Assembly (NCBI GenBank): GCA_037893225.1
Contig: JAZGUH010000445.1
Coordinates: 248,001-312,000, forward strand
Length of the DNA: 64,000 bases
Source: Hippasteria phrygiana
Taxonomy: Eukaryota > Echinodermata > Asteroidea > Valvatida > Goniasteridae
Direction: 5' to 3'
The notes beneath the pieces are model-generated. The model made no database searches and was not told where the DNA came from. It was given only the letters and a program-made list of their open reading frames with translations. The position numbers and the translations under genes are program-made. Each line of letters opens with the position of its first letter. The first letter of the stretch is position 1. Positions 13,337 to 21,458 of this stretch are shown here, in pieces.

Positions 13337-13600
13337 GGATCGGGATACCTCTTTGTTGTGCCAATCAAGGTGTCAATGTCAGTTCTTCACTCGTTTGTCT
13401 GTCTCGTCAGTCAGTTGGTTTCCGTCCTTGAAGTATTGTCCTTAAGGCAGCCTGATTTGTACGTGTTGGTGGCAGACGGCTTACCGAACGGACTCATTCC
13501 CTAGGTCACCCGGATAACCGCTCGTCTGGGCTTACCGAGGATTAGTCTGGAGATCGATCGGGGCGACTTTGGCGGAGGTCACCTGGTCGGCGCGCCACAT

Positions 13601-13618
13601 TGGTGTCAGAAGTGGGAT
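13601..13618 (+). other. Primer-binding site, tRNA-Leu type
   Basis: TGGTGTCAGAAGTGGGAT begins one base after the 5' LTR. From recall, it is the 18-base complement of the 3' end (with CCA) of animal tRNA-Leu of the CAA-anticodon type, so tRNA-Leu is the likely primer for minus-strand DNA. A tRNA search of the host genome would settle the isoacceptor. Confidence 0.85.
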
Positions 13619-13678
13619 ATAAGCGTAGATCAGATACCTTGAGGACCAGAATTAAGGATAAAGGTCAGGGACTACATC

Positions 13679-14905
13679 ATGGAACCACTGGACAGGGGTC
13701 AAATAGATGAGGAATTAGCTATCCTAAGAATGGAAGCACAACGAGGGGAAGAATTACTGCAGGGTGCCTTCGAGGAAAGGCAGCGCCTAAAGGAAGAACT
13801 TGACAAGGTGAGGCGGGAGTTGTTGGAGACTAAGGAACGGGAACGAGACATGACACCAAGGATCACAACACCATTGGACACAGTACCAGCAACCCCTGCG
13901 AACACAGCAGTAACCTCTTCGGTTAATGACAGTTGCAAAGCAGGAACATTAAAGGATGTACCTGCAGAAACTTCCCTGCAGGAGAAAACTGCAGAAGAAA
14001 CGCGTAAGGAAAGGCTCCAGAGGCCGAACATTTGTCCAGACAGGTTTAACGGGAAGGTGCCTTGGAAGGATTATAAGGCACACTTCATGGCCTGCAGTGT
14101 GGCCAACGGATGGAAGGACGAGCAAGCTAAGGTATTCCTTGCTGCAAGCCTCCAGGGACCAGCACTAAGTGTACTGGGTTGTCAGCCGGAAGGCAAGAAA
14201 TACTCCTTCCAGGAACTCATTCGATCACTGGACCAGAGGTTCGGGCCAGGCCAGCAGGCGGAGTACCACTTGATGGCGCTGCGACATCGCCGTCAGGGTG
14301 AGAAAGAGACACTACAGGAGTTAGGGCAAAGCATAAGGGAGCTTTCAGCTTTGGCGTACCCCGAATTCACAGATGAAGGAAGAGATCGTCTTTCAAGAGG
14401 ACATTTCATGGACGCGGTGTCGGACCGGGCCATAAGAGAAGCGATCTTTAGGGCCAAACCGGACACCTTGGATGACTCCATTAAGGCTGCCCTGGCTGCT
14501 GATAGCTACCTCAAGACTGAGGAACAACGGGTAATGGACAAAACTAAGAAGTACGCAAGGATGGTCAAAAATGAGCAAACCTTGGAGGACAACGAAGTAG
14601 CTGTGAGTAATAAGGCAGTAGTGGAACAAACCGTACAACAGGTCCTTTCACGTTTAGGTGAAATATCGAGACCCAGGAGGGAAAACCGGCCGTACGAACG
14701 CAGGATGGCAAATCCTGAGGATGTTTGCCACAATTGTAAGCGAAAGGGGCATTTCGCGCGTGACTGCAGAGAACCGAAGGTCGGGAGATCAAGGATGTCG
14801 GGAAACGACATGCAGCCATCTCAGGGACCCGTGAGAGGGCTGGAAGTAGTCAAGGGTCACGGAAGTTCCGAGGGAGCCGTTCCAAGGACAGAGATAACTC
14901 AGTAG
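13679..14905 (+). CDS. gag: Gag polyprotein, copy 1 (408 aa)
   Basis: Structural protein that forms the virus-like particle and packages the element RNA in the cytoplasm. Residues about 5-60 are rich in Glu, Arg and Leu and look like a coiled coil. Residues about 118-260 resemble the retrotransposon gag (capsid) domain, with the spaced F-G, W-K-Y and L-G-A pattern. A zinc knuckle CX2CX4HX4C occupies residues 350-363 (CHNCKRKGHFARDC), followed by a basic Arg/Ser/Gly tail. The ATG at 13679 is the first in this frame, 60 bases after the primer site. The last 142 bases overlap the open pol frame, and a slippery site lies at codons 374-376. A good splice-donor match (AAG/GTGAGG) falls after codon 43. 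The frame is intact. Confidence 0.95.
   Translation: MEPLDRGQIDEELAILRMEAQRGEELLQGAFEERQRLKEELDKVRRELLETKERERDMTPRITTPLDTVPATPANTAVTSSVNDSCKAGTLKDVPAETSLQEKTAEETRKERLQRPNICPDRFNGKVPWKDYKAHFMACSVANGWKDEQAKVFLAASLQGPALSVLGCQPEGKKYSFQELIRSLDQRFGPGQQAEYHLMALRHRRQGEKETLQELGQSIRELSALAYPEFTDEGRDRLSRGHFMDAVSDRAIREAIFRAKPDTLDDSIKAALAADSYLKTEEQRVMDKTKKYARMVKNEQTLEDNEVAVSNKAVVEQTVQQVLSRLGEISRPRRENRPYERRMANPEDVCHNCKRKGHFARDCREPKVGRSRMSGNDMQPSQGPVRGLEVVKGHGSSEGAVPRTEITQ
14800..14858 (+). promoter_or_regulatory. Gag-pol -1 frameshift signal: GGGAAAC plus hairpin/pseudoknot, copy 1
   Basis: GGGAAAC at 14800-14806 is read G GGA AAC in the gag frame, the X XXY YYZ form used at retroviral gag-pro junctions (the same heptamer is known from Mason-Pfizer monkey virus). 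A six-base spacer follows. CAGCC (14813-14817) then pairs with GGCTG (14838-14842), and after one A-G mismatch TCTCA (14819-14823) pairs with TGAGA (14832-14836), leaving an 8-base loop. Loop bases GACCC (14826-14830) can pair with GGGTC (14854-14858), giving an H-type pseudoknot. The pol frame is the -1 frame and is open from 14764. The pairing was worked out by hand and not energy-tested. Confidence 0.8.
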
Positions 14906-17900
14906 TAGACTATGAAAGGAAAGTCAACCAGGAACAACTTAGTAGGAATGGACAGCCTCAGGGGAAGGAAACACTTAAGGAATCCACCTTAGGTAATGGA
15001 CGACCAACCCTTGGTGCGTCGCCCTTTAGGGAAACGCAAAGGAGTGGGCTGTTCGTACCTGCTATGGTTAGAGGAGTAAAGGCCCATATGTTAATTGATA
15101 CTGGAGCAAGTAACACATTGATTTCGTCAACGATGTACTACAACATGTCACCGGAGAGGAGGCCTGTACTGACACCGGATGGAATAAAGGTGCTCGGCGC
15201 TGATGGCAGTAAAATTGAGACCATGGGGAGCGCATGGTCGGAGATTCAGGTTGGGAGGTCCACCAGGATGGTGTGTGTTGTGTTCGCACACCTGGAGGTC
15301 GAAGGAATCCTAGGAATGGATTACTTGTTGCCGACAAATGGAAGGTTGGACTTCCAGGACCTGGTGCTCACCATAAATGGGGAACGGATTAAGTGCATTG
15401 ACAGACAAGGATCAAATTTCTGCGCAAGAGTACTTGTTGAAGAGACAACATTGGTACCCCCTGGACACGAAGCCCTTGTACCAGGACGAGTAGTTACGAA
15501 GGTAACTGGCCTTGGAATACTTGAACCTGCGGAGGAAAGTGAATTGGCAGGCAGAGGACTGATAGTTGCAAGGCTATTAGTAAGACCCAACGGGAAGACG
15601 CTGCCTATTCGTGTGTTTAACCCAGGACGACGGGTGTGCGTAGTAAAAGAAGGGAGCATGGCGGGATTTCTAACAGCCGTACAAGAAGATGACGTGGAGA
15701 AACCCACACGAGAACAAGTTGAGGACCTGCGGGAATTGCCTGAACACCTAAGGGACCTTTACAGTAGGAGCGTCAAGGGAGTTGAGTCAGAGTTTCACCC
15801 ACAGATTGCAGGGTTACTTGGTGAGTTCAGGGACGTCTTCTCCAGGGAGAAGACCGACATAGGACGCACGGATTGCGTGAAGCATCGGATAGACACAGGC
15901 AATGAAAGGCCAAGGCGTGAAAGGCCACGAAGGTTCCCCGCTTCCGAGCAAGAGGAGATAGAGCGGCAAGTCCAGGACTTACTGAAGGGAGGACAGATTG
16001 AGCCATCAAATAGCCCGTGGGCCTCAAATGTTGTTCTAGTAAGGAAAAAGGATGGAACAAAGCGGTTCTGTGTGGACTACAGGAGACTCAACGCAGTTAC
16101 CATTAAGGACGCCTTCCCAATCCCTAGGATTGATGACTCATTGGATACCCTTTCAGGATCACGCTGGTTTTCAACCCTGGATCTAACGTCGGGTTACTGG
16201 CAAGTGGCTCTTGATGACGATGCCAGGGAGAAGTCAGCGTTCGTTGTAAGGGGAGGGCTCTATAACTGGCGCGTCATGCCCTTTGGCATGTGTAATGCAC
16301 CCTCGACATTTGAGAGGCTCATGGAGCGAGTCCTTAGAGGCCTTCACTGGGAGACTCTCCTGGTCTATCTGGACGACGTCATAGTGTTTGGAAGGACGGT
16401 TCCCGAGGAGCTCAGCCGGCTTGGGGTAGTGTTCCAGCGTCTGAGGGACGCGGGACTGAAGCTTAAGCCGCAGAAATGCGAACTCTTTAAGAAGAAGGTT
16501 CGCTATCTGGGCCACTTTGTGTCGGAGAAGGGAGTCGAAACGGATCCGGGAAAAGTACAAGTAGTGAAGGACTGGCCGACTCCGCAGTCAGTGAAGGACG
16601 TTCGCAGTTTCCTGGGACTGGCGTCCTATTACAGGAGATTCATTGAAGGATTTTCGGGCATTGCTCGACCCCTGCACCGTCTGACTGAAAAGTCTCGACT
16701 GTTCGAATGGACAGAGGAGTGTCAGGAATCCTTTCTGGAACTGAAGGGGCGGCTTACCAGGGCACCTATCTTGACATATCCAGATCCTGAGGGTGTATTC
16801 GTCCTCGACACTGATGCTAGTGCTTCAGGAATAGGCGGAGTCCTGTCGCAGTTGAAGGACGGTGAAGAGAGGGTGGTCGCGTACGCGAGCAAGGTCCTGA
16901 AGAAAGCAGAGCAGAACTATTGCGTGACCCGTAGGGAACTGCTTGCGGTGGTTACGTTTATGAAGTACTTTAGGCCGTACATTTATGGACGAAGGATCAC
17001 GGTCAGGACAGACCACGGAGCCTTAAGGTGGCTTCTTAACTTCAAGGACCCTGTAGGACAAATAGCACGTTGGCTGGAGACAATAGGACAATTTGACTAC
17101 AGGATAGTTCACCGGGCTGGGAAATCCCACCAGAATGCAGATAGCCTGTCTCGCCGGCCCTGCTCACAGTGCGGAAGAGACGAGGGTATCAGTGACGCAG
17201 ATCAAGGAAAATCTGCAGGCGGATGTGCAGTCGCTGCAGTCACCGACAATTCTGTTGAGGATACGGAAGCCCGAGTGGACCTACGAATAGTAGGTGTATT
17301 ACCCCACATCTCAAAGAAAGACTGGAGGAGGGCACAGCTCAAGGACGATCAGATGAACTGGCTCATCCAAGCGAAGGAGGGAGCAGGAGTTCGTCCTGAC
17401 TGGGAGATAGTCTCCCCAAAATCAAAGGCTGCCAAGAATTACTGGTTACAGTGGGACCAGCTTGCAGTAAGGCAAGGAATCCTACAACGACGTTGGGAAT
17501 CTGATAATGGCCAAGAGGTGCGTTGGCAGACTGTTGTGCCACAGGAGTATCGAGAGGAGATACTGCAGGAGCTTCATGCAGGAAGGACAAGTGGACATCT
17601 AGGTACCAAGAGGACGATGGCTAAGGTGCGCCTTAAGTTCTATTGGTCAGGCCTGAGTGCAGATGTCAGATCCTTCATAAGGAGATGCGACTTATGTGCA
17701 AAGAGGAAGTCGCCGAGCAAGAAGCGAAGGGCACCTTTACGGCAACACTTAGTTGGGGCACCATTGGAGCGAGTGGCCATGGACATAGTGGGACCCTTCC
17801 CAGTGACTACGAGTGGCAACAGATACATACTAGTAGTCGGGGATTACTTCAGTAAATGGTTTGAGGCTTACCCCATCCAAGATGAGAAGGCAGCGACTGT

Positions 17901-18219
17901 AGCAGCTCGGTTTGTCGAGGATTTCGTGTGCAGATTTGGAGTTCCTGAGACACTGCACACCGACCAAGGGAGAAACTTTGAGTCGAGGTTAATGGCCGAG
18001 GTATGCAGGATTCTAGGCATTCAGAAAACTCGGACGACGCCTTACAATCCGAAATCGGATGGCCTCGTTGAGCGTTTTAATCGGACCTTAGTGAACATCG
18101 TGTCGATCTTGATGAAGGTCAAGGAAACAAGAAGGACTGGGATAAGGAATTACCTTATGCAACAGCAGCATACCGTAGTACCCCGCAGGAATCGACAGGG
18201 GAAACTCCCAACGTGGTGA
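14806..18219 (+). CDS. pol: Pol polyprotein, copy 1: protease, RT, RNase H, integrase (truncated by frameshift)
   Basis: It is entered by -1 frameshifting from gag. Residue numbers here count from the first Met at 15064, but protease-like sequence (LFVPAMVRG) starts before it, so internal initiation is unlikely. Aspartic protease: DTGAS at 12-16, with ILGMD further on. Reverse transcriptase: FCVDYRRLN at 335, catalytic D373 (LDLTSGYW) and YLDD at 435-438. RNase H: D584 (TDAS), E625 and D650 (TDHG). Integrase: zinc-binding H838, H845, C875 and C878; then D907, D967 and E1003, a DD35E core. It copies element RNA into DNA in particles and inserts it in the nucleus. After about residue 1018 the frame leaves the expected integrase sequence and stops at 18217-18219. 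All enzyme centres are present, but the integrase C-terminus is cut off. Confidence 0.94.
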   Translation, partial: RHAAISGTRERAGSSQGSRKFRGSRSKDRDNSVVDYERKVNQEQLSRNGQPQGKETLKESTLGNGRPTLGASPFRETQRSGLFVPAMVRGVKAHMLIDTGASNTLISSTMYYNMSPERRPVLTPDGIKVLGADGSKIETMGSAWSEIQVGRSTRMVCVVFAHLEVEGILGMDYLLPTNGRLDFQDLVLTINGERIKCIDRQGSNFCARVLVEETTLVPPGHEALVPGRVVTKVTGLGILEPAEESELAGRGLIVARLLVRPNGKTLPIRVFNPGRRVCVVKEGSMAGFLTAVQEDDVEKPTREQVEDLRELPEHLRDLYSRSVKGVESEFHPQIAGLLGEFRDVFSREKTDIGRTDCVKHRIDTGNERPRRERPRRFPASEQEEIERQVQDLLKGGQIEPSNSPWASNVVLVRKKDGTKRFCVDYRRLNAVTIKDAFPIPRIDDSLDTLSGSRWFSTLDLTSGYWQVALDDDAREKSAFVVRGGLYNWRVMPFGMCNAPSTFERLMERVLRGLHWETLLVYLDDVIVFGRTVPEELSRLGVVFQRLRDAGLKLKPQKCELFKKKVRYLGHFVSEKGVETDPGKVQVVKDWPTPQSVKDVRSFLGLASYYRRFIEGFSGIARPLHRLTEKSRLFEWTEECQESFLELKGRLTRAPILTYPDPEGVFVLDTDASASGIGGVLSQLKDGEERVVAYASKVLKKAEQNYCVTRRELLAVVTFMKYFRPYIYGRRITVRTDHGALRWLLNFKDPVGQIARWLETIGQFDYRIVHRAGKSHQNADSLSRRPCSQCGRDEGISDADQGKSAGGCAVAAVTDNSVEDTEARVDLRIVGVLPHISKKDWRRAQLKDDQMNWLIQAKEGAGVRPDWEIVSPKSKAAKNYWLQWDQLAVRQGILQRRWESDNGQEVRWQTVVPQEYREEILQELHAGRTSGHLGTKRTMAKVRLKFYWSGLSADVRSFIRRCDLCAKRKSPSKKRRAPLRQHLVGAPLERVAMDIVGPFPVTTSGNRYILVVGDYFSKWFEAYPIQDEKAATVAARFVEDFVCRFGVPETLHTDQGRNFESRLMAEVCRILGIQKTRTTPYNPKSDGLVERFNRTLVNIVSILMKVKETRRTGIRNYLMQQQHTVVPRRNRQGKLPTW

Positions 18220-18854
18220 TGCTGGGGAGGGAAGTTTCCCTTCCCATTGACCTGACAATGGAGGAATCAACTTCAGAGGAGGAAGTGGAGGACTTGGATT
18301 ACGCTCTGGCAATGCGGATGAGAATGCAACGTTCGCATGATAGAGCTCGCAAGCACTTGGTGAAAAGTGCCAGGAAACAAAAGCGTAATTACGACAGGAA
18401 CACATGCAAGGAGCACTTCGTTGAGGGCAAGTTTACCTGGCTGCACAACCCAGCGAAGAAGAAGGGTGTCTCTCCCAAGCTGATGTGCAGATGGGAAGGT
18501 CCATACCTCATTGTGGACAAACTGTCTGACGTTACTTACAGGATCCAAAGGAAAAGAGGAGCGAAGATGAAGGTTGTCCACAGTGATCGCCTTAAGCCCT
18601 ATCAAGGAAAACCATTGGAGCCTTGGGCCCAAGGGAGAGATGGTAGGCAGGAGACACAGGCGCAACCTCCAGGAAGTGATCTGCAGGAGACGAGAGGATC
18701 GAGGGAAGACGGGTATCAGCATGAGAGCCAGGATTCACCAGAACTAATGTCGCCTGAAAGGAGCCACATACCTGAGACAGCAGAATTATCTGAGAAAGAT
18801 GAAGTGCAAGAGGTTCAGGAACCAGTTGAAGGAAGCTCAACTCAGGAAGTATAG
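18126..18854 (+). pseudogene. pol: Pol 3' fragment, integrase C-terminal region in -1 frame, copy 1
   Basis: Gypsy-type integrase similarity continues here one base out of frame with the upstream pol, as expected from loss of one base between about 18120 and 18132. The frame is open from 18081. The first start-like codons are GTG at 18213 and ATG at 18219. It contains the MLGRE and LPIDL region, a basic stretch, and a GPY/F module (CRWEGPYLIV, then VHSDRLKPY) that helps integrase multimerise or contact DNA. No chromodomain follows, only a Gln/Glu/Ser-rich tail that ends at the TAG 18852-18854. No slippery heptamer in phase is visible at the break, so I read it as a mutation and not programmed. 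Confidence 0.85.
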
Positions 18855-18980
18855 TCAGAGACTGTGCAACCCTTATCCCCTAACACCACTGAGACAGCAC
18901 CTGTCCCCTTAATACCAGGCCCTGCGCAGGCGAGAAGGAATCCTGTGCGTCAGCGGCAGCGGCCACAGCGATATCGTTAA
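18855..18980 (+). pseudogene. Continuation of the pol tail after an in-frame stop, copy 1
   Basis: After TAG 18852-18854 the same frame stays open for 41 codons to TAA 18978-18980. It ends in a Pro/Arg/Gln-rich motif (RQRQRPQRYR) like the C-terminus of many gypsy pol proteins. The TAG is therefore probably a nonsense change within pol and not the original end. All four copies have it. Confidence 0.6.
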
Positions 18981-19107
18981 ATTAGATGATCTGGACATTA
19001 ATTAATACAGAAATATAGTTTGACAAAACAAATTCAGGAATTAGTGGAAATTCAATAACAAATTGCATTATTGTTCTCTGTTCGTGCAGTTGAAACACTC
19101 GTGAAGG
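18981..19107 (+). promoter_or_regulatory. Inter-ORF spacer with candidate splice acceptor, copy 1
   Basis: AT-rich spacer between pol and the third ORF. TTGTTCTCTGTTCGTGCAG (19071-19089) has the pyrimidine tract and CAG of a 3' splice site and ends 18 bases before the ATG at 19108. Retroviral and gypsy env genes are commonly expressed from such a spliced RNA. Splicing is inferred only. Confidence 0.45.
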
Positions 19108-20175
19108 ATGGAGAGGAAGGAGACAGACTGGAGTCGACCCAAGGACTGGGACACGGTGAGGGTCCTTAGGTGTAGCAAGTGTTGTGACACCTTCATCCAC
19201 AAGAGGAGATTCGAAAAGCACCAGGAGAGCCATCGGTCAAAGCAGATTCTGTTTTTCTGTCTGAGGTGTGAGAGGAACTACACCAGGAAAGATAATCTGA
19301 AGGTGCACTACAATAACCACCACCCTTCATCCCTGGACGACTTGCCCAAGGCATACCCTGAGACTGAGGAGGAGCACAAGACCAGGCTCGAGACAGATGC
19401 AGGGAGTAAGCAGACTTCTAAGACAGGCAACGGTGGACAGCTGGAACGCCCTGAGAAGCGCCGGTCACCAGGAACGGTGGGGGATACGGGTGAGCCCTTG
19501 CACAAACAGCTGAAGGTGGCTGCGGAGTCTGAAAGGAGAAGGGAGGAGACGTCTACTGAGGATGCCTTGAAGTGGCATGTTCCCTCCACTCCAGTGCGGA
19601 TGGCGGCGGAGGAAGCCCCCGTGCTGTCCCTCTCCCCAGGTTCGCTGTCCTTGGTCGACCAGTGCCTGAACGAGGAGCCTCGGTCCTGGAAACACAGATC
19701 TGGTGGAAAGCCACGAGGAATGATTTCGATGGTTCGGGATCAGGGATCTTCAAGCGAAGATGAGCCTGAGGGGGAGGAGAATGTTCGCATCGTGCTTCCT
19801 AGAGGTTCAGGCAGTGCTGGAACCAAGACACCATCCCAGCAGATCAACCTTGGACGGGCCCTTGAAGGAAGTACCCTGAAAAGCCGGGATGATGAGAAGC
19901 GCAGCACCACGTTTCCTGCAACAATTGTAGAGCAAGACACCTCAATCCCCAAGCCTGTCCCAGCCAAGGTGTACAGAATCAGTGAAGATAACAGTGGGGC
20001 ACGGCGTGCAGTACCTGTGAGCACCCCCGACCTGGAGATCATGATGACTGGAAAGGTTCGTCGAGTGAAGGAGGTTCATACCCGTTCCAAGTTCCAGAAC
20101 GGCTTGAAGGTTTCCGAGGAAGTCACCGAGAGGACCTACGAGGTCAAGTTTACTGCTGGTTTTGTTCTTCAGTAA
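19108..20175 (+). CDS. Third ORF: twin C2H2 zinc-finger protein, copy 1 (355 aa)
   Basis: Unrecognised accessory protein in the place where env sits in errantivirus-like elements. Two classical C2H2 fingers, each CX2CX12HX3H, occupy residues 22-42 and 51-71. The second has a helix-like RKDNLKVH segment. Two fingers usually bind short DNA sites, sometimes RNA. The rest (about 75-355) is hydrophilic, rich in Glu, Ser, Arg and Pro, and looks disordered; an acidic patch (SSSEDEPEGEENVR) lies near residues 214-227. There is no signal peptide or membrane segment, so it is not an envelope protein. The ATG is the first in frame after the candidate splice acceptor. The frame is intact, with Lys at the 19825 codon where copies 2-4 have Glu. 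It may be a captured host zinc finger acting in nuclear import, targeting or regulation; these roles are guesses. Confidence 0.85.
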   Translation: MERKETDWSRPKDWDTVRVLRCSKCCDTFIHKRRFEKHQESHRSKQILFFCLRCERNYTRKDNLKVHYNNHHPSSLDDLPKAYPETEEEHKTRLETDAGSKQTSKTGNGGQLERPEKRRSPGTVGDTGEPLHKQLKVAAESERRREETSTEDALKWHVPSTPVRMAAEEAPVLSLSPGSLSLVDQCLNEEPRSWKHRSGGKPRGMISMVRDQGSSSEDEPEGEENVRIVLPRGSGSAGTKTPSQQINLGRALEGSTLKSRDDEKRSTTFPATIVEQDTSIPKPVPAKVYRISEDNSGARRAVPVSTPDLEIMMTGKVRRVKEVHTRSKFQNGLKVSEEVTERTYEVKFTAGFVLQ

Positions 20176-20666
20176 CTGTTACTGCATTGCTCCAGTTTCA
20201 ACTTCTTCAGTTTTCATGAACACTTAGTTTTACACCAAAGATTATCGAGATTTTATGAATGTTAAAAACTGTATCTTAAGTTAAGTTGCAGTAAGGATAA
20301 TTTATGTGAAGTTGTAATTTAATTTTGTTGTTTGAAAAGATCATTATGTATCGAGTTTTAAGATAAACCGTGTTGAGGATTTCAGTCAGTCAGATATGTA
20401 TTTTTCTACTGAGAGCTCTATAAGGAAACTGCTTTGATGGAGCCTTATGTGAAACCTTTGTTTAAATTGTTTAAAATATACGAAGCAAAATTTATGAGAA
20501 GGAAGTGTGTACTTAAGTATTCCTACAAATGTTATCTTAAGTTCACCTTAAGTTATTACCTTAAGTGACGTTTTTCAGTGTTAAGATAAGGACAAGCACA
20601 TCCCTTGCTTAAGTTAGTCTTTCAGTTTTTAAGACCGAGGACGGCCTGAACTTGAGTGTGGGGCTG
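20176..20666 (+). other. AT-rich 3' untranslated region with CTTAAG cluster, copy 1
   Basis: No ORF. CTTAAG occurs at 20275, 20512, 20536, 20547, 20560 and 20608, six times in 340 bases, where about 0.1 would be expected by chance. Several copies extend to CTTAAGTG or CCTTAAG. The stretch could hold cis signals such as RNA packaging or factor binding. Nothing else is recognised. Confidence 0.7.
20654..20666 (+). other. Putative polypurine tract, copy 1
   Basis: GAGTGTGGGG followed by CTG lies directly before the TG of the 3' LTR, where the plus-strand primer is made. It is a weak, interrupted purine run, so the call rests mainly on position. Confidence 0.5.
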
Positions 20667-21454
20667 TGTAGCGCAATGGTGTGCTTGTATACGCGAGTAA
20701 GCATAGCGCGTATGCAGCGAGCAGCTTGCTGCGAATTGTAGCAGCGCCCTCTTGTGGCCGGGCTATGCGCGCATTTTAGACAGTTGATTACAGCGCCTCG
20801 TTGGGAGTGGACGTGGTTGTGGCGAGCAGCGGAGACACGTGCAGGTACGAACCTTCAGGAGTTCGCCTTAGGACTTGGGTGGTCTGCCTGGAACCTTAAG
20901 GGAGTAACTTAAGGGGCGGGACTACCTGATACTGCAGAGGGAGGGATCGGTAGCCGTTGAGTACACTGGAGACCCGGAACGTCAGGGAACGTTGGTCGTG
21001 TGCGAGCTACACGCGTGGCATTCACCCACTGGGATCCCGGGATTCCTGCAGTTGGCAACCTTGAGTTGCCTGAGTCGCTGGCACAGGCGAGCAAGCGTGT
21101 GCATTGCGTGCGCCCCACCCTTAACGCAGGTGCTGTCTGGTGATTCATTAATTGACATCATACTGAATTAAGGATAATCAAGGGAATTAAAGGATCGGGA
21201 TACCTCTTTGTTGTGCCAATCAAGGTGTCAATGTCAGTTCTTCACTCGTTTGTCTGTCTCGTCAGTCAGTTGGTTTCCGTCCTTGAAGTATTGTCCTTAA
21301 GGCAGCCTGATTTGTACGTGTTGGTGGCAGACGGCTTACCGAACGGACTCATTCCCTAGGTCACCCGGATAACCGCTCGTCTGGGCTTACCGAGGATTAG
21401 TCTGGAGATCGATCGGGGCGACTTTGGCGGAGGTCACCTGGTCGGCGCGCCACA
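20667..21454 (+). repeat. 3' LTR, copy 1
   Basis: 788 bp, equal in length to the 5' LTR, with T at 21062 where the 5' LTR has G (13207). The same T is found in the 3' LTR of every copy. It ends CACA, then ATAG. Confidence 0.97.
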
Positions 21455-21458
21455 ATAG
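21455..21458. other. Target-site duplication ATAG, right of copy 1
   Basis: Second copy of the ATAG at 12808-12811. The satellite resumes in exactly the phase it left (CTTAGATCTGGCG). Confidence 0.9.

Larger units (their letters stand above)
12812..13599 (+). repeat. 5' LTR, copy 1 (788 bp)
   Basis: It begins TGTAGCGC and ends GCGCCACA, a near-perfect short inverted terminal repeat of TG...CA type. It matches the 3' LTR at 20667-21454 with one difference seen: G at 13207 versus T at 21062 (offset 395 in both). The first 70 bases hold several dyads. I see no convincing TATA box. Three CTTAAG sites lie at 13040, 13053 and 13441. A minus-strand 79-codon open frame inside the LTR is probably chance. 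Confidence 0.97.
12812..21454 (+). mobile_element. Ty3/gypsy LTR retrotransposon, copy 1 (8643 bp)
   Basis: Order: 788-bp LTR, primer-binding site, gag, pol (protease, RT, RNase H, integrase), a zinc-finger ORF, AT-rich tail, purine-rich tract, LTR. Integrase lies after RT/RNase H, which is the Ty3/gypsy order rather than Ty1/copia. Gag and pol are in different frames. Two lesions shared with the other copies (integrase frameshift near 18120, stop at 18852) mean the pol product cannot be complete. Copy 1 differs from copies 2-4 at 15239 (C for T, Ser for Leu), 18376 (A for G, Lys for Arg) and 19825 (A for G, Lys for Glu). It could at most be mobilised in trans. Confidence 0.97.

Noticed and set aside
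18120..18132. A second programmed frameshift in integrase
   Set aside because: No X XXY YYZ heptamer in the pol frame is present. A position late within integrase is not a known recoding site, so a mutation is simpler.
18213..18854. Chromodomain at the integrase C-terminus (chromovirus)
   Set aside because: After the GPY/F module the sequence is low-complexity Gln/Glu/Ser-rich, without the aromatic cage pattern of a chromodomain.
13699..20042. Many minus-strand and alternative-frame ORFs inside gag, pol and ORF3
   Set aside because: They overlap well-supported coding frames and show no motif of their own.
19108..20175. ORF3 as an envelope gene
   Set aside because: No signal peptide, hydrophobic membrane segment or furin-like site is visible. 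The recognisable domains are zinc fingers.
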